Of a stretch of 33,312 nucleotides of DNA, positions 24,896-33,312 are shown in pieces (within the stretch, counting starts at the first letter, position 1; every line of letters starts with the position of its first letter). The stretch is from Ignavibacteria bacterium. GTDB taxonomy: Bacteria > Bacteroidota > Ignavibacteria > Ignavibacteriales > Ignavibacteriaceae. The notes beneath the pieces were generated by a model that searched no databases, was not told where the DNA came from, and worked only from the letters and a program-made list of their open reading frames with translations. Location of the stretch: NCBI GenBank assembly GCA_021286645.1, contig JAJTBZ010000067.1, positions 1 to 33,312 of the forward strand, written 5' to 3'. Made by a program: the position numbers and the translations under genes.

Positions 24896-27040
24896 ATGAA
24901 CCAGATTCCATTTATACCTATTGCGCTCATAATTCTCGTCTTACCACTCATTGGGTTTTTCTTTACCCTGTTGTTTGGTAAAAAAATCAAGCAAATGTAT
25001 TTGTTTGAGACGGGAATTATTACAACAGCTCTGGGCCTGAGCATCTACATGGCCTTTATGAAGCTGATGTATTATGCCAATGAGAAAATTGTGAGTGAAT
25101 TAACTTGGATTGATCTTGGCAGTACCAAAGCTTTTGGCAAAATTTCAGTAGATCTTGGTATGATGATTGACAATGTAACAGTCTTGATGCTGTTTGTAGT
25201 CTGTCTTATCAGTACTTTGGTCCATTTGTTCTCTATTGAATATATGAAAGGCGATAAACGGTACAACCGGTATTTCTCCTATCTTGGTATTTTCACCTTT
25301 TCTATGCTGGGTATCGTCTTTACTCATAATATGTTAATGATGTATATCTTCTGGGAATTGGTAGGACTTTCATCGTACCTGCTCATCGGATTTTGGTTCG
25401 AAAAGAAATCGGCTTCCGATGCATCGAAAAAGGCCTTCGTAGTAAACCGTGTAGGCGATTTTGGTATGTTGGCCGGTATCCTAATTTTATTTGCCAATTA
25501 CCATACTTTCACTTTCGATAAAGTGTTTGCCCAGATTAGTCAGGGTGTATTACCATTTAATTCGGAATTCTGGCTTACTGCAATGGGAATACTGCTCTTT
25601 TGTGGTGCTATTGGAAAGTCAGCTCAATTCCCCCTACACGTTTGGCTTCCTGATGCAATGGAAGGCCCGACTCCGGTAAGTGCCCTTATACATGCAGCCA
25701 CCATGGTTGCCGCGGGTGTGTATCTCACAGTTAGGATTTTCCCTTTATTAACAGGTGATGCACTGTTGTTTATTGCCACAATTGGAGCAATATCTTCTTT
25801 TATTCCTGCGACAATTGCACTTACGCAGAATGATATTAAAAAAGTCCTTGCTTATTCCACTATCAGCCAGCTTGGTTATATGGTTATGGCATTGGGCGTC
25901 GGAGCTTATGCTTATGGTTTTTTCCATTTGGTTACCCATGCTTTCTTCAAAGCAGGCCTGTTTCTCGGTTCGGGTTCAGTAATTCATGCGATGCACCATG
26001 AGCAGGATATCCGTCAGATGGGCGGGTTAAAAAAGAAACTACCCATAACATACACGACATTTCTGATATTCTCACTGGCTATTAGCGGCATCCCGTTAAC
26101 TTCCGGCTTCCTTAGCAAAGATGGTATCCTTGCATCAGCGTATGCTTTTGGTAATTTAACCGGTTATAAAATTTTCGCGATATCCGGTTTCCTGGTCGCT
26201 CTTATGACAGCGTTTTACATGTTCCGGTTATTAATTCTTACATTCCATGGTGAACCCAGGAATGAAGAAAAATATCACCATGCTCATGAATCTCCTGCCC
26301 TCATGACTATGCCTTTAGTACTATTAGCCATCCTGTCTATTTTTGCTTTTTATACAATTAACCCCCTATCTGCACAGACAGGCTGGGTTTTGAAAGATTG
26401 GCTTAAAACTCCAGCTTCAGTCGTACCCGAACATGCGCGCTATTCATTCATGGTTCAAAAACATGATGAAAAACCTGAAGCGGCTGTTAAGCATGAAGAG
26501 GCAGTTGCTGAAAAACCTGCCGCCGAGAGTGAACATACTATCATTCATTCGGAAGAATACACCGAGGCTTTGCATCATGCACACTATCCTGCAATGTTTT
26601 TGTCGCTTGCTGTCGCAGGATTGGGAATTCTTTTTGCGTTCATAATGTATTTCTGGCGTAAAATCAATGCTGACAAACTTGCCGACTCAGTAAAGCCACT
26701 ATATAAATTCTCGTTGAATAAATGGTATTTTGATGAGTTTTACGATTTTGCTTTCGTGAACGGCACTTTACTGTTGAGCCGGTTCCTGGCCTGGTTTGAC
26801 TCCACAATAGTGGATGGGATAGTTAATGGCAGTGCAGTTGTAACAAGGCAACTCTCAAAGCTTAGCGGGTTATTCGATACATATGTTGTTGACGGATTAG
26901 TAAACCTTTCTGCAACATTAAGCGGGTTATTAGGAATTTTCACCAGGAAATTCCAAACCGGTAAAGTACAAACGTATATCATTATGGTTGTATTTTCGTT
27001 AGTAGCACTTTTGTTCATTTTAATGAACTACGGAATTTAA
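24896..27040 (+). CDS. nuoL: NADH-quinone oxidoreductase subunit L
   Basis: This 714-residue antiporter-like subunit is the distal proton pump, with the long lateral helix at its C-terminus. FWELVGLSSYLLIGFWFEK, LHVWLPDAMEGPTPVSALIH and HAATMVAAGVYL are characteristic, with the conserved Glu and Lys residues in the membrane. Between about residues 505 and 560 lies a hydrophilic insert rich in His, Glu, Lys and Ala (KHDEKPEAAVKHEEAV, EALHHAHY) before the last helices. That region is variable in the family, but this insert is long and charged. Confidence 0.96.
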   Translation: MNQIPFIPIALIILVLPLIGFFFTLLFGKKIKQMYLFETGIITTALGLSIYMAFMKLMYYANEKIVSELTWIDLGSTKAFGKISVDLGMMIDNVTVLMLFVVCLISTLVHLFSIEYMKGDKRYNRYFSYLGIFTFSMLGIVFTHNMLMMYIFWELVGLSSYLLIGFWFEKKSASDASKKAFVVNRVGDFGMLAGILILFANYHTFTFDKVFAQISQGVLPFNSEFWLTAMGILLFCGAIGKSAQFPLHVWLPDAMEGPTPVSALIHAATMVAAGVYLTVRIFPLLTGDALLFIATIGAISSFIPATIALTQNDIKKVLAYSTISQLGYMVMALGVGAYAYGFFHLVTHAFFKAGLFLGSGSVIHAMHHEQDIRQMGGLKKKLPITYTTFLIFSLAISGIPLTSGFLSKDGILASAYAFGNLTGYKIFAISGFLVALMTAFYMFRLLILTFHGEPRNEEKYHHAHESPALMTMPLVLLAILSIFAFYTINPLSAQTGWVLKDWLKTPASVVPEHARYSFMVQKHDEKPEAAVKHEEAVAEKPAAESEHTIIHSEEYTEALHHAHYPAMFLSLAVAGLGILFAFIMYFWRKINADKLADSVKPLYKFSLNKWYFDEFYDFAFVNGTLLLSRFLAWFDSTIVDGIVNGSAVVTRQLSKLSGLFDTYVVDGLVNLSATLSGLLGIFTRKFQTGKVQTYIIMVVFSLVALLFILMNYGI

Positions 27041-27078
27041 AACGATTAGATTTTAATATGTAAGGAAGAATCAGTAAT

Positions 27079-28680
27079 ATGAATCATGCACCTTTACTTT
27101 CACTCATAACATTTTTACCGGTTATCGGTATGATCATTGTTCTTCTTCTGCCTAAAGGTATGGAGAAAGCAATGAAAATCACTACACTTACGGTAACATT
27201 TCTGCAAATAGTAATCGCGGGTGTTATCTGGAGTGGGTTTAATTATTCATTAGGTGGTATTAACGACCCGAATTCTTTTCAGTTTATCGAGAAATTCCGA
27301 TGGATTGAATTAACCGGAGTTGCCTGGTTAAACACCATAAAAATTGATTATTTTATAGGAATAGACGGTATAAGCGCTCCAATGCTTATGTTAACTGCTC
27401 TTATCAGTTTTATAGCCGCTCTTTCTTCATGGAACATTAATAAAGCAGTTAAAGGCTACCATGCAATGTATCTCCTGTTAGTAACAGGTATGATGGGAGT
27501 TTTTGTTTCATTGGATTTCTTCCTGTTTTACATCTTCTGGGAAGTAATGTTGTTACCAATGTATTTCCTTATCGGTATTTGGGGAGGTCCAAGGAAAGAA
27601 TATGCTGCTATTAAGTTTTTCATCTATACATTATTTGGCAGTGTTTTTATGCTTCTTGTTATGATCGGGCTATATCTCAGTTGCCAGGAAACATTAGCTG
27701 CCGGTCAGAAAGTATTTACCTTTAATATCCTTTCAATGATGGATCCTAAGAACTATACTGCCACGGGAATACTTTCGCCTCTGAATCCGCACAACCTTCG
27801 ATTTATCGCTTATATAGGTTTATTTGCGGGATTTGCTATAAAAATTCCAATGTTCCCATTCCATACATGGTTACCGGATGCTCACGTAGAAGCTCCTACT
27901 CCTATAAGCGTAATTCTGGCAGGCGTTCTTTTAAAAATGGGTACTTACGGCATTCTCAGATTCAACTACCCAATCTTCCCTGAAATTACGCGTCAGGTTA
28001 TCTGGTGGATTGCTGCTTTCGGTATGATAAATATTATCTATGGTGCTTTATGCGCAATGGCACAGAAAGACTTTAAGAAACTTATTGCTTACTCTTCAGT
28101 TTCGCACATGGGATTCGTGCTTTTGGGTATGGCTTCGCTCAATACAATAGGTATAACCGGCGCAATATTCCAAATGTTCAATCACGGTACCATTACTGCA
28201 ATGCTCTTCCTTATTGTAGGCGTTATTTATGACCGCGCACACACGCGCGGTATATACGAATTCGGCGGACTTGCAACTCAAATGCCAATTTATACGGGTT
28301 TTGTGACAATCGCTTTCTTTGGAGCAATCGGGCTCCCAGGAATAAGTGGTTTCATATCAGAAAGTTTTGTTTTCTTAGGTGGCTTTGGTTTTGAACCAAT
28401 CAGGCTGTTAACCATTCTTAGCACAATCGGAATTCTTTTAGGAGCAGGCTACATGCTATGGACTCTGCAACGTGTATATCTTGGTCCGCTCAATGAAAAA
28501 TGGAATCAGCTTCAGGATCTTGATGGCCGTGAATATGCTATGTTAATTCCATTAACAATTATTGTTTTAATCCTTGGAATCTATCCTTCATTTATGCTTG
28601 GTTTAATGAACACCTCTGTAAATGCATTAGTAGATTTTATGGCTAAATCACCGCAACTTTTTTCATCAATCGGGATGTAA
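27079..28680 (+). CDS. nuoM: NADH-quinone oxidoreductase subunit M
   Basis: This 533-residue antiporter-like proton-pumping subunit has about 14 transmembrane helices. FYIFWEVMLLPMYFLIGIWG holds the conserved Glu, and FHTWLPDAHVEAPTPISVIL and IAYSSVSHMGFVLLG are further family blocks. Length is normal. It follows nuoL after 38 nt with AAGGAAG as ribosome site, and nuoN starts 8 nt later. Confidence 0.97.
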   Translation: MNHAPLLSLITFLPVIGMIIVLLLPKGMEKAMKITTLTVTFLQIVIAGVIWSGFNYSLGGINDPNSFQFIEKFRWIELTGVAWLNTIKIDYFIGIDGISAPMLMLTALISFIAALSSWNINKAVKGYHAMYLLLVTGMMGVFVSLDFFLFYIFWEVMLLPMYFLIGIWGGPRKEYAAIKFFIYTLFGSVFMLLVMIGLYLSCQETLAAGQKVFTFNILSMMDPKNYTATGILSPLNPHNLRFIAYIGLFAGFAIKIPMFPFHTWLPDAHVEAPTPISVILAGVLLKMGTYGILRFNYPIFPEITRQVIWWIAAFGMINIIYGALCAMAQKDFKKLIAYSSVSHMGFVLLGMASLNTIGITGAIFQMFNHGTITAMLFLIVGVIYDRAHTRGIYEFGGLATQMPIYTGFVTIAFFGAIGLPGISGFISESFVFLGGFGFEPIRLLTILSTIGILLGAGYMLWTLQRVYLGPLNEKWNQLQDLDGREYAMLIPLTIIVLILGIYPSFMLGLMNTSVNALVDFMAKSPQLFSSIGM

Positions 28681-28688
28681 TAACAGCT

Positions 28689-30185
28689 ATGAACAGCTTA
28701 AATTTCTTTAACAATCTCGGTTATGCCTGGCCCGAAACAATTATTACATTGTTTCTTGCCATACTGGTGATATACAATCTGGTATATCCTCAGGCTCGAC
28801 GGGCTCTGGGTATTATCAGTTTGCTGGGCATTGCCTTAGCTCTTGGTTTTACAATTCAACAAATGTGGACTCAGTTCCCTACCGATCCTTCGTGGCTTTC
28901 TGGTTTCACCCGTATGTTGATCCCGGATAAAATTGGTATATTCTTTAAAGTTATTATTCTGATAGCCACAGCATATGTTGTTCTTTTTACTGAATTCAGT
29001 GAAGAATTGCGAGGTACATTCGACCGGGCTGGTGAATATTACGCCCTTATTTTCGGAATGCTGCTTGGTATGATGTTCATGATCAGCGCGAACAATTTTA
29101 TCCTGCTATACGTCTCTCTTGAGCTGGTATCCTATTCCTCATACGTACTTGCAGGGTTTATGAAAACCTCTGAGCGCAGCAGCGAAGCTTCAATGAAATA
29201 CATCATTTATGGCGGGGTTGCCTCGGGTATAATGCTTTTTGGTATTTCTTTAATGTTTGGCATGACCGGCACATTCTATTATTTCGATATAAGTCGCTTA
29301 TTAATGATGATCAACATTAATTCCGTCCTATTTCTTATATCGGGTATTATGATTTTTACCGGAATCGGTTATAAAATCTCGAGTGTTCCATTTCATTTCT
29401 GGACTCCGGATGTATATGAAGGAGCCCCGACAACAATAACCGCTTATTTATCTGTGGCAAGTAAAGCGGCCGGATTTGCCGCTCTCATTCACCTCGTGCG
29501 CAACTGCTTTGTTGGCGCTGTTGCTACAGATGGTTATTGGGTTATGCTCTCTCATTTCTACTGGAAAGAATTACTCGTATACTTAGCTATTCTCACCATG
29601 ACGGTAGGAAATCTTACCGCGCTCTGGCAGGATAACCTAAAACGGATGCTCGCCTATTCCAGTATTGCACATGCCGGATATTTACTGGCAGCCATGTCAG
29701 TACTATCCAATCAGGGTTTGATTGCTATGGTGGTGTATTTTTCCGTGTATTTGTTAATGAATCTGGGAGCGTTTTTTATCGTTATCCTCATCCAAAATAA
29801 AACAGGATCAGAAAATATCGATGATTATAATGGCTTAGGAACACGTATGCCATTCCTGGGTGCCTGTCTGGGTATCTTCTTAGTATCACTAACCGGCCTT
29901 CCTCCAACCGCAGGGTTTATTGGAAAACTATATTTGTTTCTGGCTTTAGTAGATGCAAAGATGATAATATTAGCAATTATTGCACTCTTAAATAGTGTAA
30001 TCTCCCTTTATTACTATATCCGCGTACTGCGCCATATGTACCTTACCAAAGGGAACAATGAGTCTCCTATTACACCGTCATTTGGTAGTGTACTCATTGC
30101 CCTGTCTCTGGCAGTACCCGTGCTGCTGTTTGGAATTTACTTCACTCCCCTGATTGAATGGGCAAAAACAGTAGTTTTACGTTAA
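28689..30185 (+). CDS. nuoN: NADH-quinone oxidoreductase subunit N
   Basis: This 498-residue antiporter-like subunit is next to NuoM in the membrane arm. LLYVSLELVSYSSYVLAGF contains the conserved Glu. FHFWTPDVYEGAPTTITAYL and LAYSSIAHAGYLL match the family. It is the last gene of the operon, and a strong terminator follows 24 nt after the stop. No nuoE, nuoF or nuoG is present, so electron entry into this complex is not NADH dehydrogenase-like in cis. Confidence 0.96.
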   Translation: MNSLNFFNNLGYAWPETIITLFLAILVIYNLVYPQARRALGIISLLGIALALGFTIQQMWTQFPTDPSWLSGFTRMLIPDKIGIFFKVIILIATAYVVLFTEFSEELRGTFDRAGEYYALIFGMLLGMMFMISANNFILLYVSLELVSYSSYVLAGFMKTSERSSEASMKYIIYGGVASGIMLFGISLMFGMTGTFYYFDISRLLMMININSVLFLISGIMIFTGIGYKISSVPFHFWTPDVYEGAPTTITAYLSVASKAAGFAALIHLVRNCFVGAVATDGYWVMLSHFYWKELLVYLAILTMTVGNLTALWQDNLKRMLAYSSIAHAGYLLAAMSVLSNQGLIAMVVYFSVYLLMNLGAFFIVILIQNKTGSENIDDYNGLGTRMPFLGACLGIFLVSLTGLPPTAGFIGKLYLFLALVDAKMIILAIIALLNSVISLYYYIRVLRHMYLTKGNNESPITPSFGSVLIALSLAVPVLLFGIYFTPLIEWAKTVVLR

Positions 30186-30209
30186 ATTTGTTCTTTATCA
30201 AATATGAAC

Positions 30210-30230
30210 AGCCCCGGTTCGGGGCTTTTT
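30210..30230 (+). terminator. Terminator of the nuo operon
   Basis: AGCCCCG and CGGGGCT form a perfect 7-bp stem with a GTT loop, followed directly by TTTTT. It is placed 24 nt after the nuoN stop. Confidence 0.92.
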
Positions 30231-30264
30231 CATTTATGTCCCTCTTTGTATTCATTGAAAAGGA

Positions 30265-31749
30265 TTATTTCAACTTCATCATTCTTTTTACGGCAATATT
30301 ATTACCCATCCTTAGTTGACACAAATAAACGCCCGATGCGAGTCCATTTGTAGCAAAATCCACAGTGTAAATTCCTGCATTCTTATATTCATTTACCAGT
30401 GTCGACACTTCCTGACCGAGAGAATTAAAAATCTTTAGACTTACCTTTCCACCCTTCACTACATGATAAATAATACGTGTACCCGGGTTAAATGGATTGG
30501 GAAAATTTTGTTCCAAATAAAAATCTCCCGGCTTATTTTGGTACCCCGGAGATTCTTCAGTATGCAAAGTTGCTTTCGATTGCAGTAAATGGTATAGATA
30601 GATATGCCCCAGATTAGCGTACCATAAATCAGTTCTGTTGCTGATATAATTCAGATGATTTAGTAAATATGGTTTAGCCCTATCCGGATAAATAACTTGG
30701 GGGTGCCACATAAAATGATAAATCCCCTTAACTGCTAAAATTGAATCAAACCTGCTATTAAGTGACGATAGAGATGAATCCCCGCCTCCCCAACTCGGTG
30801 CCCCTATTTCAACAACAGGATTTATAGCAGCAAAGTGTTTTGTATTATTTTCCCAGTTGCTGAATGTTGCAGAAGGAATCGAATTATTGCCTATCCCGTA
30901 TAACCTCGGCACCAGGTATTTCTTCACCTGAAGAAGTGAATCAATTGTATTGTTGTAGGAACCATACGGAGCTATCCAGACGTATACATACTCTTTCGCA
31001 CCCAATGTAAATAAAGCCGGCAATGTAAGGTGACTAATGATGTCATCATAAGAACCGTTTATTTCACCCTGATAATCAACATAAGGTGTATCCGGATGCG
31101 ACCTGCTATGTGATGCCACTTCAATATAACCCTGGTTAAGCTGCGTTTGCAGTGAATTCCATGTAGCCTGTGTGGAATTATCATTGTTTGTTATAATTGC
31201 AACCGTAACATATTGATGATACTGTCGAAATAAATTCAATAATGTGGGGAACCGGTTATCGCTTACTACCCAATCAGACCAATCATCGCAACTAACCGTT
31301 ACTACCGCCCGTCTGTTATCATAATAACTACAGATTCCTCCATATTGAACAGGCACGGGGTTATTCAGACTGTCAGTAACCTGTAAAAAAAGAGAGTCGG
31401 AATATTCTGTGAATGATGCTGATATATAGACAGTCTGGTTATCCGCATCAATTCTGTTTACTTCCACTCCATTATAAAAATCACCCGCTTTTTTTGCAGG
31501 TAACTGACTCCAGCGATCATTAATTCTGGATTTTTTCCATGCAGTTAATGACATATTACCGGTATTATAACGGAGTTTATACGTTACCGGATATGCAAAT
31601 CCATAATTGATGTGATAGTCATGATCAATTATAATACATATATATTGTGGATTAGCCTGATGGATTTGAACAATTTCGCGTTGACCAAATAGCTGTGAGA
31701 GTGGAATAGCTATTAAAGCCAGGCTGAGATACAAGCGGCACTGTAGCAT
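30265..31749 (-). CDS. T9SS-exported polysaccharide deacetylase-like (NodB-type) protein
   Basis: This 494-residue exported protein has signal peptide CRLYLSLALIAIPLSQLFGQ. Residues about 135-390 resemble the NodB/carbohydrate esterase 4 fold: VTVSCDDWSDW supplies the tandem Asp, and ASHSRSHPD gives the H-S-x-S-H metal site, with a later WIAPYGSY. This suggests metal-dependent N- or O-deacetylation of a polysaccharide or a related hydrolysis; the substrate is unknown. The T9SS tail has QNFPNPFNPGTRIIYH and ends KRMMKLK. The frame is open to 31800, but that region is the stem of the ftsY terminator, so the start is ATG 31749 or ATG 31785. Probably a single-gene unit. Confidence 0.82.
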   Translation of the reverse strand: MLQCRLYLSLALIAIPLSQLFGQREIVQIHQANPQYICIIIDHDYHINYGFAYPVTYKLRYNTGNMSLTAWKKSRINDRWSQLPAKKAGDFYNGVEVNRIDADNQTVYISASFTEYSDSLFLQVTDSLNNPVPVQYGGICSYYDNRRAVVTVSCDDWSDWVVSDNRFPTLLNLFRQYHQYVTVAIITNNDNSTQATWNSLQTQLNQGYIEVASHSRSHPDTPYVDYQGEINGSYDDIISHLTLPALFTLGAKEYVYVWIAPYGSYNNTIDSLLQVKKYLVPRLYGIGNNSIPSATFSNWENNTKHFAAINPVVEIGAPSWGGGDSSLSSLNSRFDSILAVKGIYHFMWHPQVIYPDRAKPYLLNHLNYISNRTDLWYANLGHIYLYHLLQSKATLHTEESPGYQNKPGDFYLEQNFPNPFNPGTRIIYHVVKGGKVSLKIFNSLGQEVSTLVNEYKNAGIYTVDFATNGLASGVYLCQLRMGNNIAVKRMMKLK

Positions 31750-31785
31750 AACGTGACTTTCATGTTTATGAACGAATCTTATCAT

Positions 31786-31823
31786 AAAAAAAGGCATCAC
31801 TTACTCCAAGAGTAAATGATGCC
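31786..31823 (-). terminator. Terminator of ftsY
   Basis: On the minus strand GGCATCATTTACTC and GAGTAAGTGATGCC form a 14-bp stem with one mismatch around TTG, followed by seven T. It is 24 nt after the ftsY stop and overlaps the first codons of the open frame of the deacetylase-like gene. Confidence 0.88.
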
Positions 31824-31847
31824 TCGATTTATAAATATACGGAATTT

Positions 31848-32786
31848 TTAGGAAAACAAAGCTTCTACGAATTCGTATGGTGAAAATGTCTGTAGATCAT
31901 CGATACTTTCACCTATTCCAATATAACGAATTGGATATTTTTGTTTATGACAGATTTGAATTATAGCTCCGCCTTTCGCAGTGCCATCAAGCTTTGTTAT
32001 TACCAAACCGGTAATTGGGGTAGATTTTGCAAACTCTTCTGCCTGCACCAGAGCATTTTGCCCGGTAGTGCCATCAAGTACAAGAAATGTTTCATGGGGG
32101 GCATCCGGCAGAACTTTTTTAATTGTTCGATTTATTTTCTTTAGCTCTTCCATAAGGTCCATCTTAGTATGCAACCTGCCGGCAGTATCAATAATAGCTA
32201 CGTCGAATTTTTTCTGAACAGCTTCCTGTATTGTTTCATATACTACGGAAGAAGGATCGGTACCCTGACCCTTTTGTATTATTTCAACCCCCGCTCTTTT
32301 AGCCCAAATTTCAAGTTGCTCGTTAGCCGCGGCTCTAAAAGTATCAGCAGCGCCAATTACTACGTTCAGGTTAGATTGCTTAAAGTTATGGGCTAATTTG
32401 CCTATCGTGGTAGTTTTACCCGCACCATTAATTCCAACAACAATAATTACAAACGGTTTATGCTTTTCCAGAGCAGGTTGAAAATCATCACTACTTCCAC
32501 TGCTACGCAATAAATCTTCAATAACTTCCTTTACTGCTTGAATTATAACCGGTTCTGTTCTTTCCTGAACAGATTTTAAGCGCTTTTTAGTTTCAGTAAT
32601 AATTGCTTCCGAAGTTTCGAATCCGATATCAGATGTTAGTAAAACTTCTTCAATTTCGTCAAGAATTTCTGTATCCAGTTTCGCTTTACCGGCAATTGTT
32701 TCCGATATTCTGTTTACAATTTTTTCCCTGGTCTTTGTCAATCCCTCTTTTAATTTATCAAAATTGAGGTTTTTGAATAATTTCAT
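31848..32786 (-). CDS. ftsY: Signal recognition particle receptor FtsY
   Basis: This 312-residue SRP-family GTPase docks ribosome-SRP complexes at the inner membrane. The GTPase motifs are VGINGAGKTTTIGKLA (G1, residues 118-125), DTFRAAANEQLEIW, DTAGRLHTKMDL (G3) and TKLDGTAKGG (G4). The N-domain with EGLTKTREKIVNRI precedes them. The acidic A-domain of E. coli FtsY is missing, as in many other bacteria, giving a short protein that binds lipids with its basic N-terminal helix. Its ATG overlaps the stop of the upstream phosphatidyltransferase (ATGA). Confidence 0.96.
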   Translation of the reverse strand: MKLFKNLNFDKLKEGLTKTREKIVNRISETIAGKAKLDTEILDEIEEVLLTSDIGFETSEAIITETKKRLKSVQERTEPVIIQAVKEVIEDLLRSSGSSDDFQPALEKHKPFVIIVVGINGAGKTTTIGKLAHNFKQSNLNVVIGAADTFRAAANEQLEIWAKRAGVEIIQKGQGTDPSSVVYETIQEAVQKKFDVAIIDTAGRLHTKMDLMEELKKINRTIKKVLPDAPHETFLVLDGTTGQNALVQAEEFAKSTPITGLVITKLDGTAKGGAIIQICHKQKYPIRYIGIGESIDDLQTFSPYEFVEALFS

Positions 32787-33312
32787 TTTTTACCTTTTCT
32801 TAAAGTTTCTATAGCCCTTTGGGCGTAAAATGACAATGATAGTATAGAAATAAGCACAACTACAAAAACTAGTATAACATTTAAGCCTTCAAAATCATAG
32901 TCAAGGCGCATTGCTATAAAAAACAAGTATATAGCGATAATTGTTACTGTGTATTTACCCAAATCGGTTGAAGGGAGAACTTTTCCGATTTTTTTGGATA
33001 ATAAAATACCTGCCAATAAGATTAGAGCGTCTCTGCCTACTAGTATAGCGAGCATAAAATTACCCATACGATCATGCAAGTATAATTGTATTACTATTAC
33101 TGCAATGCATACTTTATCACCAATAGGATCAAGAATTTTCCCCCATTCGGTAACCTGATTATATTTCCTTGCAAAGTATCCATCATAATAGTCAGTCGCG
33201 GCAGCGATTATGGCAATTACTATAGCCAGGTAGAATGGGTCCATGGACTTATGATATTGCATAGAAAACCATAATGGAATGGCCAGGAATATCCTGGTAA
33301 GGCTTAAATAAT
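32783..33312 (-). CDS. CDP-alcohol phosphatidyltransferase, second copy (5' partial)
   Basis: The frame continues to the edge of the window, so the first few residues are missing. The readable N-terminus includes YLSLTRIFLAIPLWFS, the usual start of PgsA-type proteins. The signature is complete: counting from Met at 33262, Asp24, Asp27-Gly28, Ala31-Arg32, Gly41, Asp45 and Asp49. Four or five membrane helices follow. The likely reaction is transfer of a phosphatidyl group from CDP-diacylglycerol to an alcohol; glycerol-3-phosphate is the most probable acceptor from the DYYDGYFARK type. It is coupled to ftsY by a 4-nt overlap. It differs clearly from the copy at 6571-7173. Confidence 0.88.
   Translation of the reverse strand, partial: YLSLTRIFLAIPLWFSMQYHKSMDPFYLAIVIAIIAAATDYYDGYFARKYNQVTEWGKILDPIGDKVCIAVIVIQLYLHDRMGNFMLAILVGRDALILLAGILLSKKIGKVLPSTDLGKYTVTIIAIYLFFIAMRLDYDFEGLNVILVFVVVLISILSLSFYAQRAIETLRKGKK

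Noticed and set aside
1-33312. CRISPR arrays
   Set aside because: No series of regularly spaced identical repeats was seen. The only clear long repeat pair is the DGR VR and TR.

Overview
The window looks like a chromosomal segment of a bacterium from the Bacteroidota/Chlorobiota (FCB) group, most like an Ignavibacteria-type lineage. The evidence is: many secreted proteins ending in a type IX secretion (T9SS) sorting domain with the YPNPFNP motif; a complex I operon without nuoE, nuoF and nuoG; a tmRNA tag ending in GESNYALAA; and a FISUMP-domain protein. The lineage is inferred from these features only, without any database search.

Layout. Positions 1-2482 hold the tail of one T9SS protein and a complete secreted alpha/beta hydrolase whose C-terminus is a FISUMP (C-type-lectin-like) domain. 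Positions 2286-3418 hold what I consider the main discovery: a decayed diversity-generating retroelement (DGR) in the classical order target gene with variable repeat (VR), avd, template repeat (TR), reverse transcriptase (RT). VR and TR align over about 195 nt, and by my hand count 26 of 40 substitutions fall where the TR has adenine, against one where the VR has adenine and the TR does not. avd carries an in-frame stop codon. The RT survives only as its first 46 codons and is then replaced by the C-terminal third of an IS1182-type transposase. A tmRNA gene on the minus strand ends just beyond this remnant.

Positions 4416-6037 (minus) encode a cobalamin adenosyltransferase and a YgfZ/GcvT-like folate-binding protein. 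Positions 6251-11240 (plus) are a compact housekeeping run with overlapping genes: a DUF971 protein, PgsA, PgpA, CinA, ThpR, RecA and RecX. A bidirectional terminator separates this run from a three-gene minus-strand operon (11314-about 19000) of large exported BNR/sialidase-fold or Ycf48-like proteins with T9SS tails.

After a 0.5-kb AT-rich spacer with repeats that could be regulatory, positions 19527-30185 (plus) carry the 11-subunit complex I operon nuoABCDHIJKLMN. It closes with a strong terminator. The last part (minus) has a T9SS-exported polysaccharide deacetylase-like protein, ftsY, and a second CDP-alcohol phosphatidyltransferase that runs off the window.

How the parts relate. The housekeeping blocks cover phospholipid synthesis, recombination, membrane targeting and respiration. 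The T9SS proteins are the exported output of the cell. The DGR once diversified the C-terminal binding face of one of these exported proteins, but its own machinery is now broken in cis.
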